The notes under the pieces: model-generated
Told to the model about the DNA's origin: nothing
What the model saw: the letters and a program-made list of their open reading frames with translations, nothing else
Databases searched by the model: none
In this document: positions 40,665 through 50,189 of the stretch, piece after piece
Layout of the letters: each line of letters starts with the position of its first letter
Position numbering within the stretch: position 1 is the first letter of the stretch
Program-made: the position numbers and the translations under genes
Assembly: GCA_031376285.1 (NCBI GenBank)
Contig: JANMDN010000012.1
Location: forward strand, 1-64,000
Length of the DNA stretch: 64,000 nt
DNA from: JANMDN01 sp031376285
GTDB taxonomy: Bacteria; Actinomycetota; Thermoleophilia; Miltoncostaeales; Miltoncostaeaceae
Direction of reading: 5' to 3'

Positions 40665-42155
40665 ATGAGGCAGACACTCGTCCGTCGCAGCTTGATCACT
40701 GTCGTGAGTGCCCTTGTGGCGGCAGCGCCCTCGATTGCCGGGGCCGTCGCGTACACGCCGAACGACCCCTATCCGCGCCCCTTCATCCAGGGCATCTTCG
40801 ACAAGACCGCGAAGATCGTCTGGCCGGCACCGGTCGACCCCGCGACCCAGCTCTGGAATCTGTCGCCGACGTGGCATCTTGAGATGATCAACGCGCCGGC
40901 CGCCTGGGGCCTCACGAAGGGCAGCTCAGCGGTGCGAGTCGGCGTGATCGATACGGAGTTCGACACGGCCCATCCCGACCTCCAGGCAAAGATCGTCGAC
41001 TCCTACAACACCGAGTCGAGCACCGCGAAGTACCACAGCCGGGACGTTTCGATCTCGGTCGGCGACACGGCGCACGGGACGTCCGCGGCCGGTTTAATCG
41101 CCGCCGACACTGACAACCGCCTTGGCGTCTCCGGCGTTGGCTTCGACGCGTCGCTTGTCCTCATCAAGGTCTCGAGCTACGTCGATCTCGGGAGCGGGGC
41201 GACCAACTGCGGGAAGTTGAACCGCGACATGGCCGAGGGCATTCGGGCTGCCACCGACCGAAGCGTGAGAGTCATCAGCATCTCGATGGGCTGCTCCCGC
41301 GTGTTTCCCGAGCTGCAGGAAGCCGTGAACTACGCGAACTCGAAGGATGTCGTCGTCGTCGCGTCGGCCGGCAACGGGCAAGAGACGCAGCCATTCGCGA
41401 CGTTCTACCCCGCGGCGCTTGACGGCGTTGTCGCGGTCGCCGCCCTCGACCACACCAGGAATCTGACGTCGTATTCGTCTCGCGGCCCGTTTGTCGACAT
41501 CGCCGCCCCCGCCGAGCGTGTCTGGACCACCACGAACCGCTTCGAGCCCGTCGATGACACCTCCCAGTGGTACTACAACGGCAACGGCCAGCCTGTGATC
41601 CACCGCACACAGCTCCAGTACACGGAGTTCAACGGGACATCCGCGGCCGCGCCGGTCGTCTCGGGTGTTGTCGCGTTGATCCGCTCAGCCCGGCCCGATC
41701 TGAATCGCGTCGAGGTCGAGAACATTCTGGTCAGCACGGCTCAGGATCTCGGCGTTGCCGGGCGCGACCAGTCCTACGGGGCAGGGCTCGTGGATGCCAA
41801 TGCCGCGGTGACGGCGGCGCTCGCCTACGTCCGACCGGCGGCTCCCGCACCTGTGCCAGCGCCAGCGCCGACCGCGGCGCCCGCTCCGGTGATCTACACG
41901 CTCGGACTTCCTCGGGCGGCACGGGCAGCGCTCGGCAAGCGGGCGCTCCTGCGCGGTCGCCTTTCCCCGGCGACGGCGGGAATCAAGATTCGGGTCGCAC
42001 GGCTGAAAGGCCGCAAGTACGTGACCATTGCGATCGTCAGAACGACCGCAGGGGGGATCTTCCGGGTACGCGTCCCAACTGTTGCGCGTGGAACGGTGAA
42101 GCTCCGGATCACGGTGGGGACGACAACGCGGGTCGTCACGGCGACGATCGCGTAG
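40665..42155 (+). CDS. Secreted subtilisin-like serine protease (S8)
   Basis: 496 residues: signal peptide (about 1-28, ending SIAGAVA), then the S8 domain to about 385. The catalytic triad is Asp in VRVGVIDTEFDTAHPDL, His in DTAHGTSAAGLIAADTDN and Ser in EFNGTSAAAPVVSGVVAL. ASAGN provides the oxyanion Asn. A Pro/Ala-rich linker follows, then a C-terminal beta domain of about 80 residues with LRGRLSPATAGIKIRVARLK. That domain is a repeat-like Ig or carbohydrate-binding module. It acts outside the cell. The gene is monocistronic. Confidence 0.94.
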   Translation: MRQTLVRRSLITVVSALVAAAPSIAGAVAYTPNDPYPRPFIQGIFDKTAKIVWPAPVDPATQLWNLSPTWHLEMINAPAAWGLTKGSSAVRVGVIDTEFDTAHPDLQAKIVDSYNTESSTAKYHSRDVSISVGDTAHGTSAAGLIAADTDNRLGVSGVGFDASLVLIKVSSYVDLGSGATNCGKLNRDMAEGIRAATDRSVRVISISMGCSRVFPELQEAVNYANSKDVVVVASAGNGQETQPFATFYPAALDGVVAVAALDHTRNLTSYSSRGPFVDIAAPAERVWTTTNRFEPVDDTSQWYYNGNGQPVIHRTQLQYTEFNGTSAAAPVVSGVVALIRSARPDLNRVEVENILVSTAQDLGVAGRDQSYGAGLVDANAAVTAALAYVRPAAPAPVPAPAPTAAPAPVIYTLGLPRAARAALGKRALLRGRLSPATAGIKIRVARLKGRKYVTIAIVRTTAGGIFRVRVPTVARGTVKLRITVGTTTRVVTATIA

Positions 42156-42485
42156 TCAGGGGTGGGTGGTCGGTGCGACGACCACCAACTTCGACGAGTT
42201 CCTGAGCCGCTCGGCGCGTGGTGGTCCCTGTCCTATCCGGGGTTCCGCCGGGGCGTGATGAGCTCCGGCGCGGAGGGTGTCCGCCAGAGGGCCTCGATTG
42301 GCAGCGCGACCAGGCGATCTCCGAACGAGAGCGCGTCGGGTCCGCTGAACAAAACGACCCCTTGCGCCTTCGGCAACTGGACCGCTCGCAACGGGGCTCT
42401 TCAGGGTTCACCATGGTCGCCATCGAACGGGCCGGCAACCGCTCGGCCTGCCGGCGACTCACAGTCCGCCTGCGGTAACGCGGCC
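42156..42485. other. Intergenic stretch with no recognised gene
   Basis: About 330 bases between the convergent subtilase and acyl-CoA ligase genes. Both strands hold open frames, none with a domain or start signal I would trust. No clear stem with a T-run was seen. Confidence 0.5.
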
Positions 42486-44018
42486 TCAGTTCACCAGGCG
42501 GTCGCGGCCGGTCCAGTAGGGCTCGCGGAGGCGGAACTTCTGGAGCTTGCCCGTTGCGGTACGCGGGAGAGCGTCACGGAACTCCAGCGAGGTCGGGCAC
42601 TTGAAATGCGCCATACGCTCCCGGGTGAAGTCCATGACGTCTTGCTCGCTGCACGTCGCACCGGCGCGCAGGACCACGAGGGCCTTCACCGTTTCGCCCC
42701 ACTTCTCGTGGGGCACACCGATGACGGCCACGTCCGTGACATCGGGATGGCGGTAGAGGCAGTCCTCAACCTCGATTGAGGAGACGTTCTCACCCCCTGA
42801 GATGATGACGTCCTTCTTGCGGTCGCGAATCGCGAGGTGCTCCCCGTCGAACGCTCCGCCGTCGCCGGTGTGAAACCACCCGTCGCGAATCGCTGCATCC
42901 GTTTCAACCGGCTGGTTCCAATATCCGGTGAAGACGTGGTTCGAGCGCATGCAAATCTCACCGTCGTCTGCGAGGCGGACGCGCACGCCGAGCGCCGGCA
43001 CACCCGCGCGACTGAGACGCTCAGCGCGCTCGACCGGTTCGAGGTTGTCCCAGGAGGCGGGGGCCCGGTTGACCGTGCCAAGAGGCGCGGTCTCGGTGAG
43101 ACCGTAGATCTGGATGAACTCCCAACCAAGGAGCGCCTCGAAGCGTTGGATCAGCTCGCTCGGTGGCGGCGCTCCAGCAACGACCACACGAACCCCGCCA
43201 GGGATCTCCCGCCCCGCGGCCTTACGCGCCTCGGCGGCGTTCACCACCGCGGTCACGACCGTCGGCGCGCCGCACATGAGCGTGACACCTTCGGTCTCGA
43301 CGCGCCGGAGAATTTCCTCACCATCGATCTTTCGGAGCACGATTTGGCGCACACCCATCCCCGTGGCCACGTACGCCATGCCCCACCCGTTGCAATGGAA
43401 CATCGGCAGCGTGTGCAGCAGCACATCACGATCCGAGATGCCGACGTGCAGACCAAAGGTAACCGTGTTCAGCCACAGATTTCGGTGGGTCAGCTCGACT
43501 CCCTTCGGTCGGGCCGTCGTGCCGGAGGTGTAGTTGATGGTCGCGGTCGAGTCCTCGTCGCCCGTGAACGGCTCGGGCATCGCGTCGGACTCGGCGAAGA
43601 GGTGGGCGTCGCGCTCGCCGTCGAGGACGAATCGTTTGGCGACGGAAACGCCAGCGAGGGACTCCTCGAGCTCCGGATCGATGAGGAGCACCGAGGCGCC
43701 GGAGTGCTCGACGATGTAGCTCACCTCGTCTGGGCCGAGGCGGAAGTTGATCGGAACGAGGACGCGACCAAAGGCACTCGTGCCGAAGAACGCGACCAGA
43801 AACCGCGCGGCGTTCGGGCTCACGATCGCAACTCGATCACCCGCGGCGAGGCCCATCTCCGAGAGTGCCACGGCCATCCCGCGACTTCGGCGAACCAAAC
43901 TCGCGAAGCTGACGTGTCCGAGCGAACCAGGCGTGTCGGGCTCGTCGACGACGGCGGTCAGATCTCCAAAGATCGACGCCCGTTCCAGGAAATCGGCGAT
44001 GGTGAGCGGCACCTTCAT
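42486..44018 (-). CDS. AMP-forming fatty-acid/acyl-CoA ligase
   Basis: 510 residues of the ANL superfamily. TINYTSGTTARPKGVELTH is the AMP-binding P-loop. IYGLTETAP and GWFHTGDGG are the A5 and A7 regions. DRKKDVIISGGENVSS is the hinge, and PRTATGKLQKFRL holds the catalytic C-terminal Lys. It activates a carboxylic acid, probably fatty or aromatic, to its CoA thioester. ATG 44018 has AGGAG six bases upstream. It is divergent from kynureninase; a link through anthranilate or benzoate activation is conceivable but unsupported. Confidence 0.93.
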   Translation of the reverse strand: MKVPLTIADFLERASIFGDLTAVVDEPDTPGSLGHVSFASLVRRSRGMAVALSEMGLAAGDRVAIVSPNAARFLVAFFGTSAFGRVLVPINFRLGPDEVSYIVEHSGASVLLIDPELEESLAGVSVAKRFVLDGERDAHLFAESDAMPEPFTGDEDSTATINYTSGTTARPKGVELTHRNLWLNTVTFGLHVGISDRDVLLHTLPMFHCNGWGMAYVATGMGVRQIVLRKIDGEEILRRVETEGVTLMCGAPTVVTAVVNAAEARKAAGREIPGGVRVVVAGAPPPSELIQRFEALLGWEFIQIYGLTETAPLGTVNRAPASWDNLEPVERAERLSRAGVPALGVRVRLADDGEICMRSNHVFTGYWNQPVETDAAIRDGWFHTGDGGAFDGEHLAIRDRKKDVIISGGENVSSIEVEDCLYRHPDVTDVAVIGVPHEKWGETVKALVVLRAGATCSEQDVMDFTRERMAHFKCPTSLEFRDALPRTATGKLQKFRLREPYWTGRDRLVN

Positions 44019-44130
44019 GGTTTCTCCTGCCTCCGGTGGCAACGGCGAGGGGATGATAGCCGGGGCCTACCGTTGATCGTCTCGTGCGACCCGGTCTGCG
44101 GCGCACTCGACGCCTGATAGCGTCGCGCCG

Positions 44131-45378
44131 GTGCCGATCGACCTCCGTGACCTTCGCGAGCGGTGCGCCGAGCTCGACCGGGACGATCCCCTCGCGCGTT
44201 CTCGCGACCAGTTCGCGCTTCCCGAGGGTGTGATCTACCTCGACGGTAACTCCCTCGGACCCCTTCCCATGGAGACGCCGATCAGGCTCGCGCGGCTCGT
44301 CGAGCGCGAGTGGGGCGAGGGCCTCATCGGAAGCTGGAACCACGGCTGGGTCGAGCTGCCCATGACCGTCGGCAACAAGATCGCCCGCCTCGTCGGAGCC
44401 GGGCCGGGCGAGGTTCTCGCGGCGGATTCGACCTCGGCGAACCTCTTCAAGGCGCTGTCGGCCGCCCTGGCACTGCGGCCCGATCGACCGGACATCCTGA
44501 TCGAGTCAGGTGACTTTCCGACCGACGCCTACATCGCCGAAGGGGTCCTCGCTCAGCGCGGCCAGGGTGGCCGCTTGACGCTCGCCCGACGCGAGGCGCT
44601 CGCCGAGTCCGTCGACGGACGCACCGGCGTGGTTGTTATCTGCCACGTCAACTACCGGACCGGGCAGCTGCATGACCTTGCGCGGCTGACGACTGAGATT
44701 CAGGCCCGCGGCGCCTTTGCCTGTTGGGATCTCTCGCACTCGGTGGGCGCGCTCCCGATCGAGCTTGGGGCCGCTGGCGTGGACTTCGCGGTGGGTTGTG
44801 GGTACAAGTTCCTCAACGGTGGGCCGGGCGCCCCCGGCTTCGTGTTCGCCGCAGGGCGCCACCTCGACGCGGTTCGCCAACCGCTCTCCGGATGGTTCGG
44901 CCACCGCGCCCCGTTTGCCTTCTCGCAGCGCTACGAGCCGGCGCCAGGGATCGCTCGCTTTGCCTGCGGAACACCTCCGGTGCTCGGGCTCGCGGCCCTC
45001 GAGTGCGGGGTCGACCTCGCACTTGCCGCCGACCTCACGGCGATTCGAGCCAAGTCCGTCGCCCTGAGCGAACTCCTCATCGAGCTGGTCGACGCCCGGT
45101 GCGCCGCGTACCCGCTTGATGTGATGAGTCCCCGCGAGCCGGCGCTCCGAGGAAGCCAGGTCTCACTGACCCATCCGAACGCCCACGAGGTGTGCCAGGC
45201 ACTGATCGCGCGGGGTGTGATCTGTGACTTCCGTCCTCCGAACATTCTGCGTTTGGGCATCACGCCGCTCTATCTTCGCCACGTTGACATCCTCGACGCT
45301 GCGCTTGCCCTCGCCGACGTTCTCGACCGGGTCGAATGGGATCAACCGCGCTTTCGCGAGCGTCTGGCGGTGACATGA
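44131..45378 (+). CDS. kynU: Kynureninase
   Basis: 415 residues, PLP-dependent, hydrolysing kynurenine to anthranilate and alanine in tryptophan degradation. Family landmarks are VIYLDGNSLGPLP near the N terminus, ADSTSANLFKAL for cofactor phosphate binding, FACWDLSHSVGALPIEL, and VGCGYKFLNGGPGAPGF with the PLP-binding Lys. The chain is full length. The start is GTG. No other kynurenine-pathway gene (dioxygenase, formamidase) lies in the window. Confidence 0.96.
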   Translation: MPIDLRDLRERCAELDRDDPLARSRDQFALPEGVIYLDGNSLGPLPMETPIRLARLVEREWGEGLIGSWNHGWVELPMTVGNKIARLVGAGPGEVLAADSTSANLFKALSAALALRPDRPDILIESGDFPTDAYIAEGVLAQRGQGGRLTLARREALAESVDGRTGVVVICHVNYRTGQLHDLARLTTEIQARGAFACWDLSHSVGALPIELGAAGVDFAVGCGYKFLNGGPGAPGFVFAAGRHLDAVRQPLSGWFGHRAPFAFSQRYEPAPGIARFACGTPPVLGLAALECGVDLALAADLTAIRAKSVALSELLIELVDARCAAYPLDVMSPREPALRGSQVSLTHPNAHEVCQALIARGVICDFRPPNILRLGITPLYLRHVDILDAALALADVLDRVEWDQPRFRERLAVT

Positions 45379-45400
45379 CGCGTCGCATCGCGCTGGGATC

Positions 45401-47629
45401 TCATCGAGCCGTGGGGATGACCTCGACCACCGCGTTGTAGTCCGGTACGCCGGAGTCGGGGTCGCGCACGCCCGGCTCGATCAGCGGGTTGGCCTCAGGG
45501 AAGAACATTTGCAGGTTCCCGGCCCGGAGCGAGGCGATGTGCACCCTCGCGTCGACCGCGCCGAAGTCGGAGCGCACCTCGACGGGACCTCCGTCCGCAA
45601 CGCCGAGTGCCTCAGCATCCGCGGCGCCCATGAAGAGCGCGTCGCGTCGGGCACCGGTCAGCGGATCGTTGTCGCGAAAGACCATCGAGTTGAACTGCTT
45701 CCCGCGCCGCGACGAAAGCAGGAACCGGCCCGCTGGCGGGCGTGGGTCGCGGGGGGGAATCGTCGTGAAGTGAGCTTTCCCGTCCAGTGTCGGGAACACC
45801 CAGCCCTCACAGAGACGCCGGCCGCCCCACTGCACCTGGTCGCCGGTCGTACGCAGGTGCTGGATGCCGTCGTAGAACGGTACGACTTGGGCGATCTCCT
45901 CACGTATCCCCTGCGCATCGGGGAACGTCACCTGCTCGGCACGCTCGGGGGCGACGCGAACGGCGAGGTCGAGGTAGATCTGCCATTCGGCGCGGGCTTC
46001 ACCTGGGCGCGGTCCGGGGATCTCGGGACTGAAGGCGATCCGCCGCTCGGTGGTGGTCTGGGTTCCGCCTCCCGGCTGCTCGTAACGGGTCGCCGCCGGC
46101 AGCAGCACGACCGCCCCGCCGGGAGGGGGATCGACGAGCATTTGGCTCGAGATGACGATGTCCTGGTGGACGCGCAGCGGAATCCGCCCGAGGCGCTCGG
46201 CGACGCTCGTCGGTGCGGCGAGGACATCGAGGAAGTTCCCCCCGCTCGCGTAGAGCACGTCCAGCTCGCCGCGCCCACCCGCCTCGACCATCTCCTCGGC
46301 GGTCAGGCCCTTCCAGTCCGGCACCGGGAAGCCGTAGTGCGTAGAAAGCTCGGCCGCGGACTCGCTCGTAATCGGGACATTCCCTGGGAACGCGCTCGCG
46401 TACGCGCCCATCTCGGCGCCACCCTGGACACCCGAGTGCCCTCGAATCGGCATGAGCCCGGCCCCTTGGCGGCCGATGTTCCCTCGGGCGAGGGCGACGT
46501 TGATGATCGCCCGAACGTTGTCCGATCCGCACGCATGCTGGGTGATACCCATCGACCAGATGAACACCGCGGAAGCGGATCCGCGATAGATGTCAGCGAA
46601 GGTCCGCAGCTCGTCCTCGGTGACGCCGCTCATCGCCGCGAGGTCGGCAAGGGGGTGGCGTGCGCACTCCTCGCGCAGGGCCTCGAAGCCGGCCCCGTGC
46701 TCGACGATGAACGCCTCGTCGAGTCCGCCCTCGTCGATCAGGACCTTCAGCACGCCGGTCGCGAAGGCCTCATCGCCACCCGTATGGATCTGGAAGAACG
46801 CATCGGTCATCTTCGTCCCAAAGAGCGCGCTCTCGGCGTTCGAGGGCACCCAGTACCGCTCGAGGCCGAGCTCGCGATTGGGGTTGATCACCACGACCTT
46901 CGTCCCCGTCTTTCGCGCGAGGTACAGGTACTTCATCATCACCGGCTGGGCGTTTGCGACGTTCGAGCCCCAAAGCACGACGAGGTCGGTATCGATCAGA
47001 TCCTGATAGGAGACCGTGGTCGCGATGGCCCCGACCGCGGCCTTCAGTGCACCGGTCGAGGGGGCGTGACAGATCCTGGCGGCGTTGTCGATGTGGTTCG
47101 TGCCGATCGCTCGGGCAGCCTTCTGAGCGACGTAGTAGACCTCGTTCGTGATACCGCGTGCGGTGAGGAAAAAGGCCACGCGGCGAGGGTCCGTCGCCTT
47201 GATCCTGTCGGCGACGAGATCAAGCGCAACGTCCCAGCTCACCCGCGTGAAGCCCGACTCTCCGTGTTGGCGAACCATCGGATAGGCGAGGCGGCCCATC
47301 TCACGAAGCTCACGACCGGTCCGCCTGCGAAGCGTCTCGACGTCGGCGAGGTCTGCGGGATTTGAGGCGCCCATCGTGTTCGTCTTGAGGAGCGCAAGGC
47401 GGGTTGTGCAGAGGTGCACGCCCTCGATCGTCCAGTCGTGCAGGCCAGCGACTCCGAGCGCGCACCCGTCGCAGACGCCTTTCCGGAGAATCCGGGCCGC
47501 GTAGGGGAGATGGCGGCGGTTCTCCCAGATCGTCCGCAGCATCTCGGCGTAGTGGTTTGGTTTGGTCTCACCGATCCCATTGGGCCGCCACCCGACCCAC
47601 AGGTCTCGCCGCCGCGGTTTGACTTTCAT
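45401..47629 (-). CDS. FdhF/YdeP-type molybdopterin oxidoreductase
   Basis: 742 residues. GVCDGCALG marks an N-terminal cysteine pair. FTRVSWDVALDLVADRIKAT and AARICHAPSTGALKAAVGA follow, then molybdopterin guanine dinucleotide-binding segments (VVLWGSNVANAQPVMMKYLY, GNIGRQGAGLMPIRGHSGVQ) and a C-terminal binding domain starting near LSSRRGKQFNSMVF. The length fits the YdeP group better than respiratory formate dehydrogenases. The substrate is uncertain. The Cys/Sec position of FdhF is occupied within ARICHA. It is coupled by TGATG to fdhD, which sulfurates such enzymes. Confidence 0.92.
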   Translation of the reverse strand: MKVKPRRRDLWVGWRPNGIGETKPNHYAEMLRTIWENRRHLPYAARILRKGVCDGCALGVAGLHDWTIEGVHLCTTRLALLKTNTMGASNPADLADVETLRRRTGRELREMGRLAYPMVRQHGESGFTRVSWDVALDLVADRIKATDPRRVAFFLTARGITNEVYYVAQKAARAIGTNHIDNAARICHAPSTGALKAAVGAIATTVSYQDLIDTDLVVLWGSNVANAQPVMMKYLYLARKTGTKVVVINPNRELGLERYWVPSNAESALFGTKMTDAFFQIHTGGDEAFATGVLKVLIDEGGLDEAFIVEHGAGFEALREECARHPLADLAAMSGVTEDELRTFADIYRGSASAVFIWSMGITQHACGSDNVRAIINVALARGNIGRQGAGLMPIRGHSGVQGGAEMGAYASAFPGNVPITSESAAELSTHYGFPVPDWKGLTAEEMVEAGGRGELDVLYASGGNFLDVLAAPTSVAERLGRIPLRVHQDIVISSQMLVDPPPGGAVVLLPAATRYEQPGGGTQTTTERRIAFSPEIPGPRPGEARAEWQIYLDLAVRVAPERAEQVTFPDAQGIREEIAQVVPFYDGIQHLRTTGDQVQWGGRRLCEGWVFPTLDGKAHFTTIPPRDPRPPAGRFLLSSRRGKQFNSMVFRDNDPLTGARRDALFMGAADAEALGVADGGPVEVRSDFGAVDARVHIASLRAGNLQMFFPEANPLIEPGVRDPDSGVPDYNAVVEVIPTAR

Positions 47630-48489
47630 CAGGCGGCGTTCGCGAAGCGGATTCGTTCGGGATGGGTGTAGACGTTGAACGTCTCGTCGCGAAGGAAGCC
47701 GATCGCCGTCATCCCGAGGGCCTCGGCCGCGGTAGCGGCGAGGCTCGACGGGGCCGACACGGCGCAGATCACCGGGATCCTCGCGACCGCGGCCTTCTGG
47801 ACCAGCTCGAAGCTCAGACGTCCCGAGACGAGCAGGATCGGATCCGGCGGCAGCGCCGTGCCGAGGGCGACGAGACCGGCGATCTTGTCAACCGCGTTGT
47901 GGCGACCGACGTCCTCCCGCACGGCGATGAGGCGACCGTTTCCATCGAAGAGACCGGCCGCGTGAAGGCCACCCGTCGATTCGAAGATCTTCTGGCGGGC
48001 GCGAAGCATGTCCGGCAGCCCGACAATGGTCGCGGCGTCGATGTGGCCCCCTGCCGGAAATCGGTCGCAGCGAACCTCGATCGCCTCCAGCGCGGCCTTC
48101 CCACAGATGCCGCACGACGACGTCGTAAAGAAGTTTCGCTCGGCGGATCCGATCTGGAAGGGCGTTCGGGTCCGGACCGTCACCACGTTGAAGTGCTGGA
48201 CGCCTGGATCCTCGCAGTAGGCCACGGTGGCGATGTCTGCGGCCTCGACGACGCCCTCGGTGACAAGGAAGCCGGCTGCCAGCTCGAAGTCGTGGCCGGG
48301 CGTTCGCATCGTGACGGCCACGCGAACGGGCTCCTGGCCCGGGCCGCCCGCCCTGATCTCGAGCGGCTCCTCGGTCGCGAGGAGTTCGCTCCGGTCGCGT
48401 GAGTGGCCCTCCCGAAGCGACGTCACCCCGGTGCGCATGGTCGTTCGACGGATCGGAGTGCTCACTCGTCGAATGCTCGCAGGGCACAC
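47629..48489 (-). CDS. fdhD: Formate dehydrogenase sulfurtransferase FdhD
   Basis: 286 residues. FTTSSCGICGKAALEAIEV carries the two functional cysteines that pass sulfur to the molybdenum cofactor. IAVREDVGRHNAVDKIAGL is the second family signature, and PILLVSGRLSFELVQKAA and FLRDETFNVYTHPERI end the domain. It activates the molybdoenzyme encoded next, with which it overlaps. Start 48489 (GTG) is the longest; a GTG at 48465 is possible since the first 20 residues are not conserved. Confidence 0.95.
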   Translation of the reverse strand: MCPASIRRVSTPIRRTTMRTGVTSLREGHSRDRSELLATEEPLEIRAGGPGQEPVRVAVTMRTPGHDFELAAGFLVTEGVVEAADIATVAYCEDPGVQHFNVVTVRTRTPFQIGSAERNFFTTSSCGICGKAALEAIEVRCDRFPAGGHIDAATIVGLPDMLRARQKIFESTGGLHAAGLFDGNGRLIAVREDVGRHNAVDKIAGLVALGTALPPDPILLVSGRLSFELVQKAAVARIPVICAVSAPSSLAATAAEALGMTAIGFLRDETFNVYTHPERIRFANAA

Positions 48490-48508
48490 GGGCCCGCGCC
48501 AGTCGAGG

Positions 48509-48901
48509 TCACCCTCCGCCTGTGAGCCCCTTGCGGGCGCGGTAGCTCTCGGTCGGCGCGAAGCGCTCCGTTACGGTCTCGCGTGCCTCCGGAGGGTGCG
48601 GGTGCGCGCACGGAAAGTCCTTCTCGATGCTTACCCGCGGACCCTCAGGCTCCGCCCCTTGGTAGACGCCCTCGGCAGCCGGATCGAGGAGCGCCTGGCG
48701 GGAATCCTCGTCGAGGCCGATCACAACAACCCCGTCGACCCAGTTGACCACAAATGCGTCGCCCCACGGCTCAAGTCGGAGCTGCCAGCTCCCCCCGGGG
48801 AGGGTCAGCTCGGTTTCGATCGCCGCGCGGCCATCGATCGCCGAAAGTTCACTCGGCGTGATCCTCACGCGCAGTTGCTCCGGTGTCCAGCGGACTTTCA
48901 A
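48509..48901 (-). CDS. Small uncharacterised protein (DUF7009-like)
   Basis: 130 residues. The N-terminal half, VRWTPEQLRVRITPSELSAI followed by AIETELTLPGGSWQLRLEP and GVVVIGLDEDSRQALLDP, resembles a small beta-rich family starting MK(I/V)R that I associate with DUF7009. The C-terminal part has HPHPPEA and basic residues. It is 19 bases upstream of fdhD and probably co-transcribed, suggesting a link to molybdoenzyme maturation, but no mechanism is known. Confidence 0.7.
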   Translation of the reverse strand: MKVRWTPEQLRVRITPSELSAIDGRAAIETELTLPGGSWQLRLEPWGDAFVVNWVDGVVVIGLDEDSRQALLDPAAEGVYQGAEPEGPRVSIEKDFPCAHPHPPEARETVTERFAPTESYRARKGLTGGG

Positions 48902-49034
48902 CCCTCGGTTCCCTTCGATGGCCCTGCCGCGGCGTGCGTGACACGACGATACCGCTCAACCCCATCGGACCGTCCCCGCTCAAGGAACCCCGAGACGGGC
49001 CGATGGTTCCTCTGGAACGTCCAGGAGTCTTCCA

Positions 49035-49862
49035 GTGCCCGTTCGTTGTCAACGACTTCCGATTGTCGCAACCGTGCTTGCCACAACGCTCATCCCCGCG
49101 TGGGCCGTTGCCGCGCCCGCGCGGCCAGCATCGGCCAAGGCGAACGTGACGACGAAGTCCATCTGCGCGTTCAAGGCGGTCGCACCCTGCCCGATCAACC
49201 GCCGGCGCATCTTCAACTTCTGGGGCGGTTTTACGACGATCGACGTCCGCAAGGCCGTCGTCGCCGTCGAGGTGATCAAGTTCAGCCCCGTGCGCTCCCG
49301 GCCGGCGGTACGGCTCCTCAACAGAAATACCGGGAGCAGCGTCTCGGTCCGAATCCTGGCGACGACGCGCATCTTCGTCGTGCGCCCTGATCACTCCCGC
49401 GTGCGTGTCCGCCGTCGGACACTCTTCGTGACGCTCGGCAACTACGAGCGGGCCGTGATGTACGCATCTGGCAAGCTCGGCAAACGTTCGTTCTGGAACG
49501 TCCTGGCGCCGACAATGCTCGCGACGACCGTCACACTCGATCTCTCCGATGGCGCTCTGGCCGACCTGAGCGGGAACTGGAAGATCGACTCCGACCCGGG
49601 CTCCAACGTCGTGCTGACGACGGCGCCCGAGGGCACTCGTCGCTACACCGGGGCCATCTTCGACGCGGCGGGCGTGAAGACGGTGACGTTCCGGCTCACA
49701 CAGCCGTCGACGGGTACCGCGTGCATTGTCGACTGGTTCTCAGTAGGCGCGATAGCGCCAGAGCAGTTCGACTGCGGCTTCATCTCCGATGCCGGCCGGC
49801 GCCTCGGGCCGATGGCGCCGCGCACGCCGGGCCGCACCGCGATCAACTTCACCCGCGCCTAG
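49035..49862 (+). CDS. Secreted hypothetical protein
   Basis: 275 residues. A signal peptide (about 1-36: LPIVATVLATTLIPAWAVAA then APA) precedes a beta-rich mature chain. Segments include FNFWGGFTTIDVRKAVVAVE, SVSVRILATTRIFVV and GTACIVDWFSVGAIAPEQFD. Two cysteine pairs could form disulfides. No enzymatic motif or known domain was recognised. It is followed by stem-loops and two repeat elements, then by a second small secreted protein. Confidence 0.75.
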   Translation: MPVRCQRLPIVATVLATTLIPAWAVAAPARPASAKANVTTKSICAFKAVAPCPINRRRIFNFWGGFTTIDVRKAVVAVEVIKFSPVRSRPAVRLLNRNTGSSVSVRILATTRIFVVRPDHSRVRVRRRTLFVTLGNYERAVMYASGKLGKRSFWNVLAPTMLATTVTLDLSDGALADLSGNWKIDSDPGSNVVLTTAPEGTRRYTGAIFDAAGVKTVTFRLTQPSTGTACIVDWFSVGAIAPEQFDCGFISDAGRRLGPMAPRTPGRTAINFTRA

Positions 49863-49889
49863 CCGACCCATCGGCTCCGCGGAACGCGG
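49861..49889 (+). terminator. Two adjacent stem-loops at the end of the secreted-protein gene
   Basis: AGCCGA-CCCA-TCGGCT forms a six-pair stem starting inside the stop codon, followed at once by CCGCG-GAA-CGCGG. There is no T-run, so factor-independent termination is uncertain; they may stabilise the 3-prime end. Confidence 0.4.
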
Positions 49890-49913
49890 AAGGTTCCTCG
49901 TGGAAGGGTTACC

Positions 49914-49980
49914 TTGACTGTCACGGCCGGCCCCCTCACTGACTGTCAAGCGGTTGTCGCATCGAGCGTACTTACCGGCG
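49914..49980. repeat. TTGACTGTCA inverted-repeat element, copy 1
   Basis: TTGACTGTCA (49914-49923), 16 bases, TGACTGTCAA (49940-49949), 9 bases, GCATCGAGCGT (49959-49969), then CCGGCG at 49975. Copy 2, 111 bases on, repeats every block in the same order and nearly the same spacing. The intervening bases differ, so blocks rather than the whole unit are conserved. Confidence 0.85.
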
Positions 49981-50024
49981 AGCGCTGTTCTCGAATGTCC
50001 CGCTCAGATCAGTCTGGTTGGTTC

Positions 50025-50090
50025 TTGACTGTCAGGAAGGGCCCCTTTCTTGACAGTCAAGGAATTCTCGCATCGAGCGTCATTCCGGCG
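50025..50090. repeat. TTGACTGTCA inverted-repeat element, copy 2
   Basis: TTGACTGTCA (50025-50034), 16 bases, TGACAGTCAA (50051-50060), 9 bases, GCATCGAGCGT (50070-50080), then CCGGCG at 50085. Here the two arms are perfect inverted complements. The element lies 100 bases upstream of the AMIN-like gene and could be a regulatory or structured-RNA element. Confidence 0.85.
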
Positions 50091-50189
50091 ATTTGTTGGC
50101 TGGGCCGTGTGTGTCGAACCGGGCGGCTCGCGGGGGGCCAGCGGCTGTGCGATTCTCAGGAACCACCGACGCTGCGACCGAGGCCTCAA

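Noticed and set aside
45509..47365. A 618-codon plus-strand open frame
   Set aside because: It is antisense to the molybdoenzyme gene, whose motifs are unmistakable. Long shadow frames are expected at this GC content and this one shows no domain.
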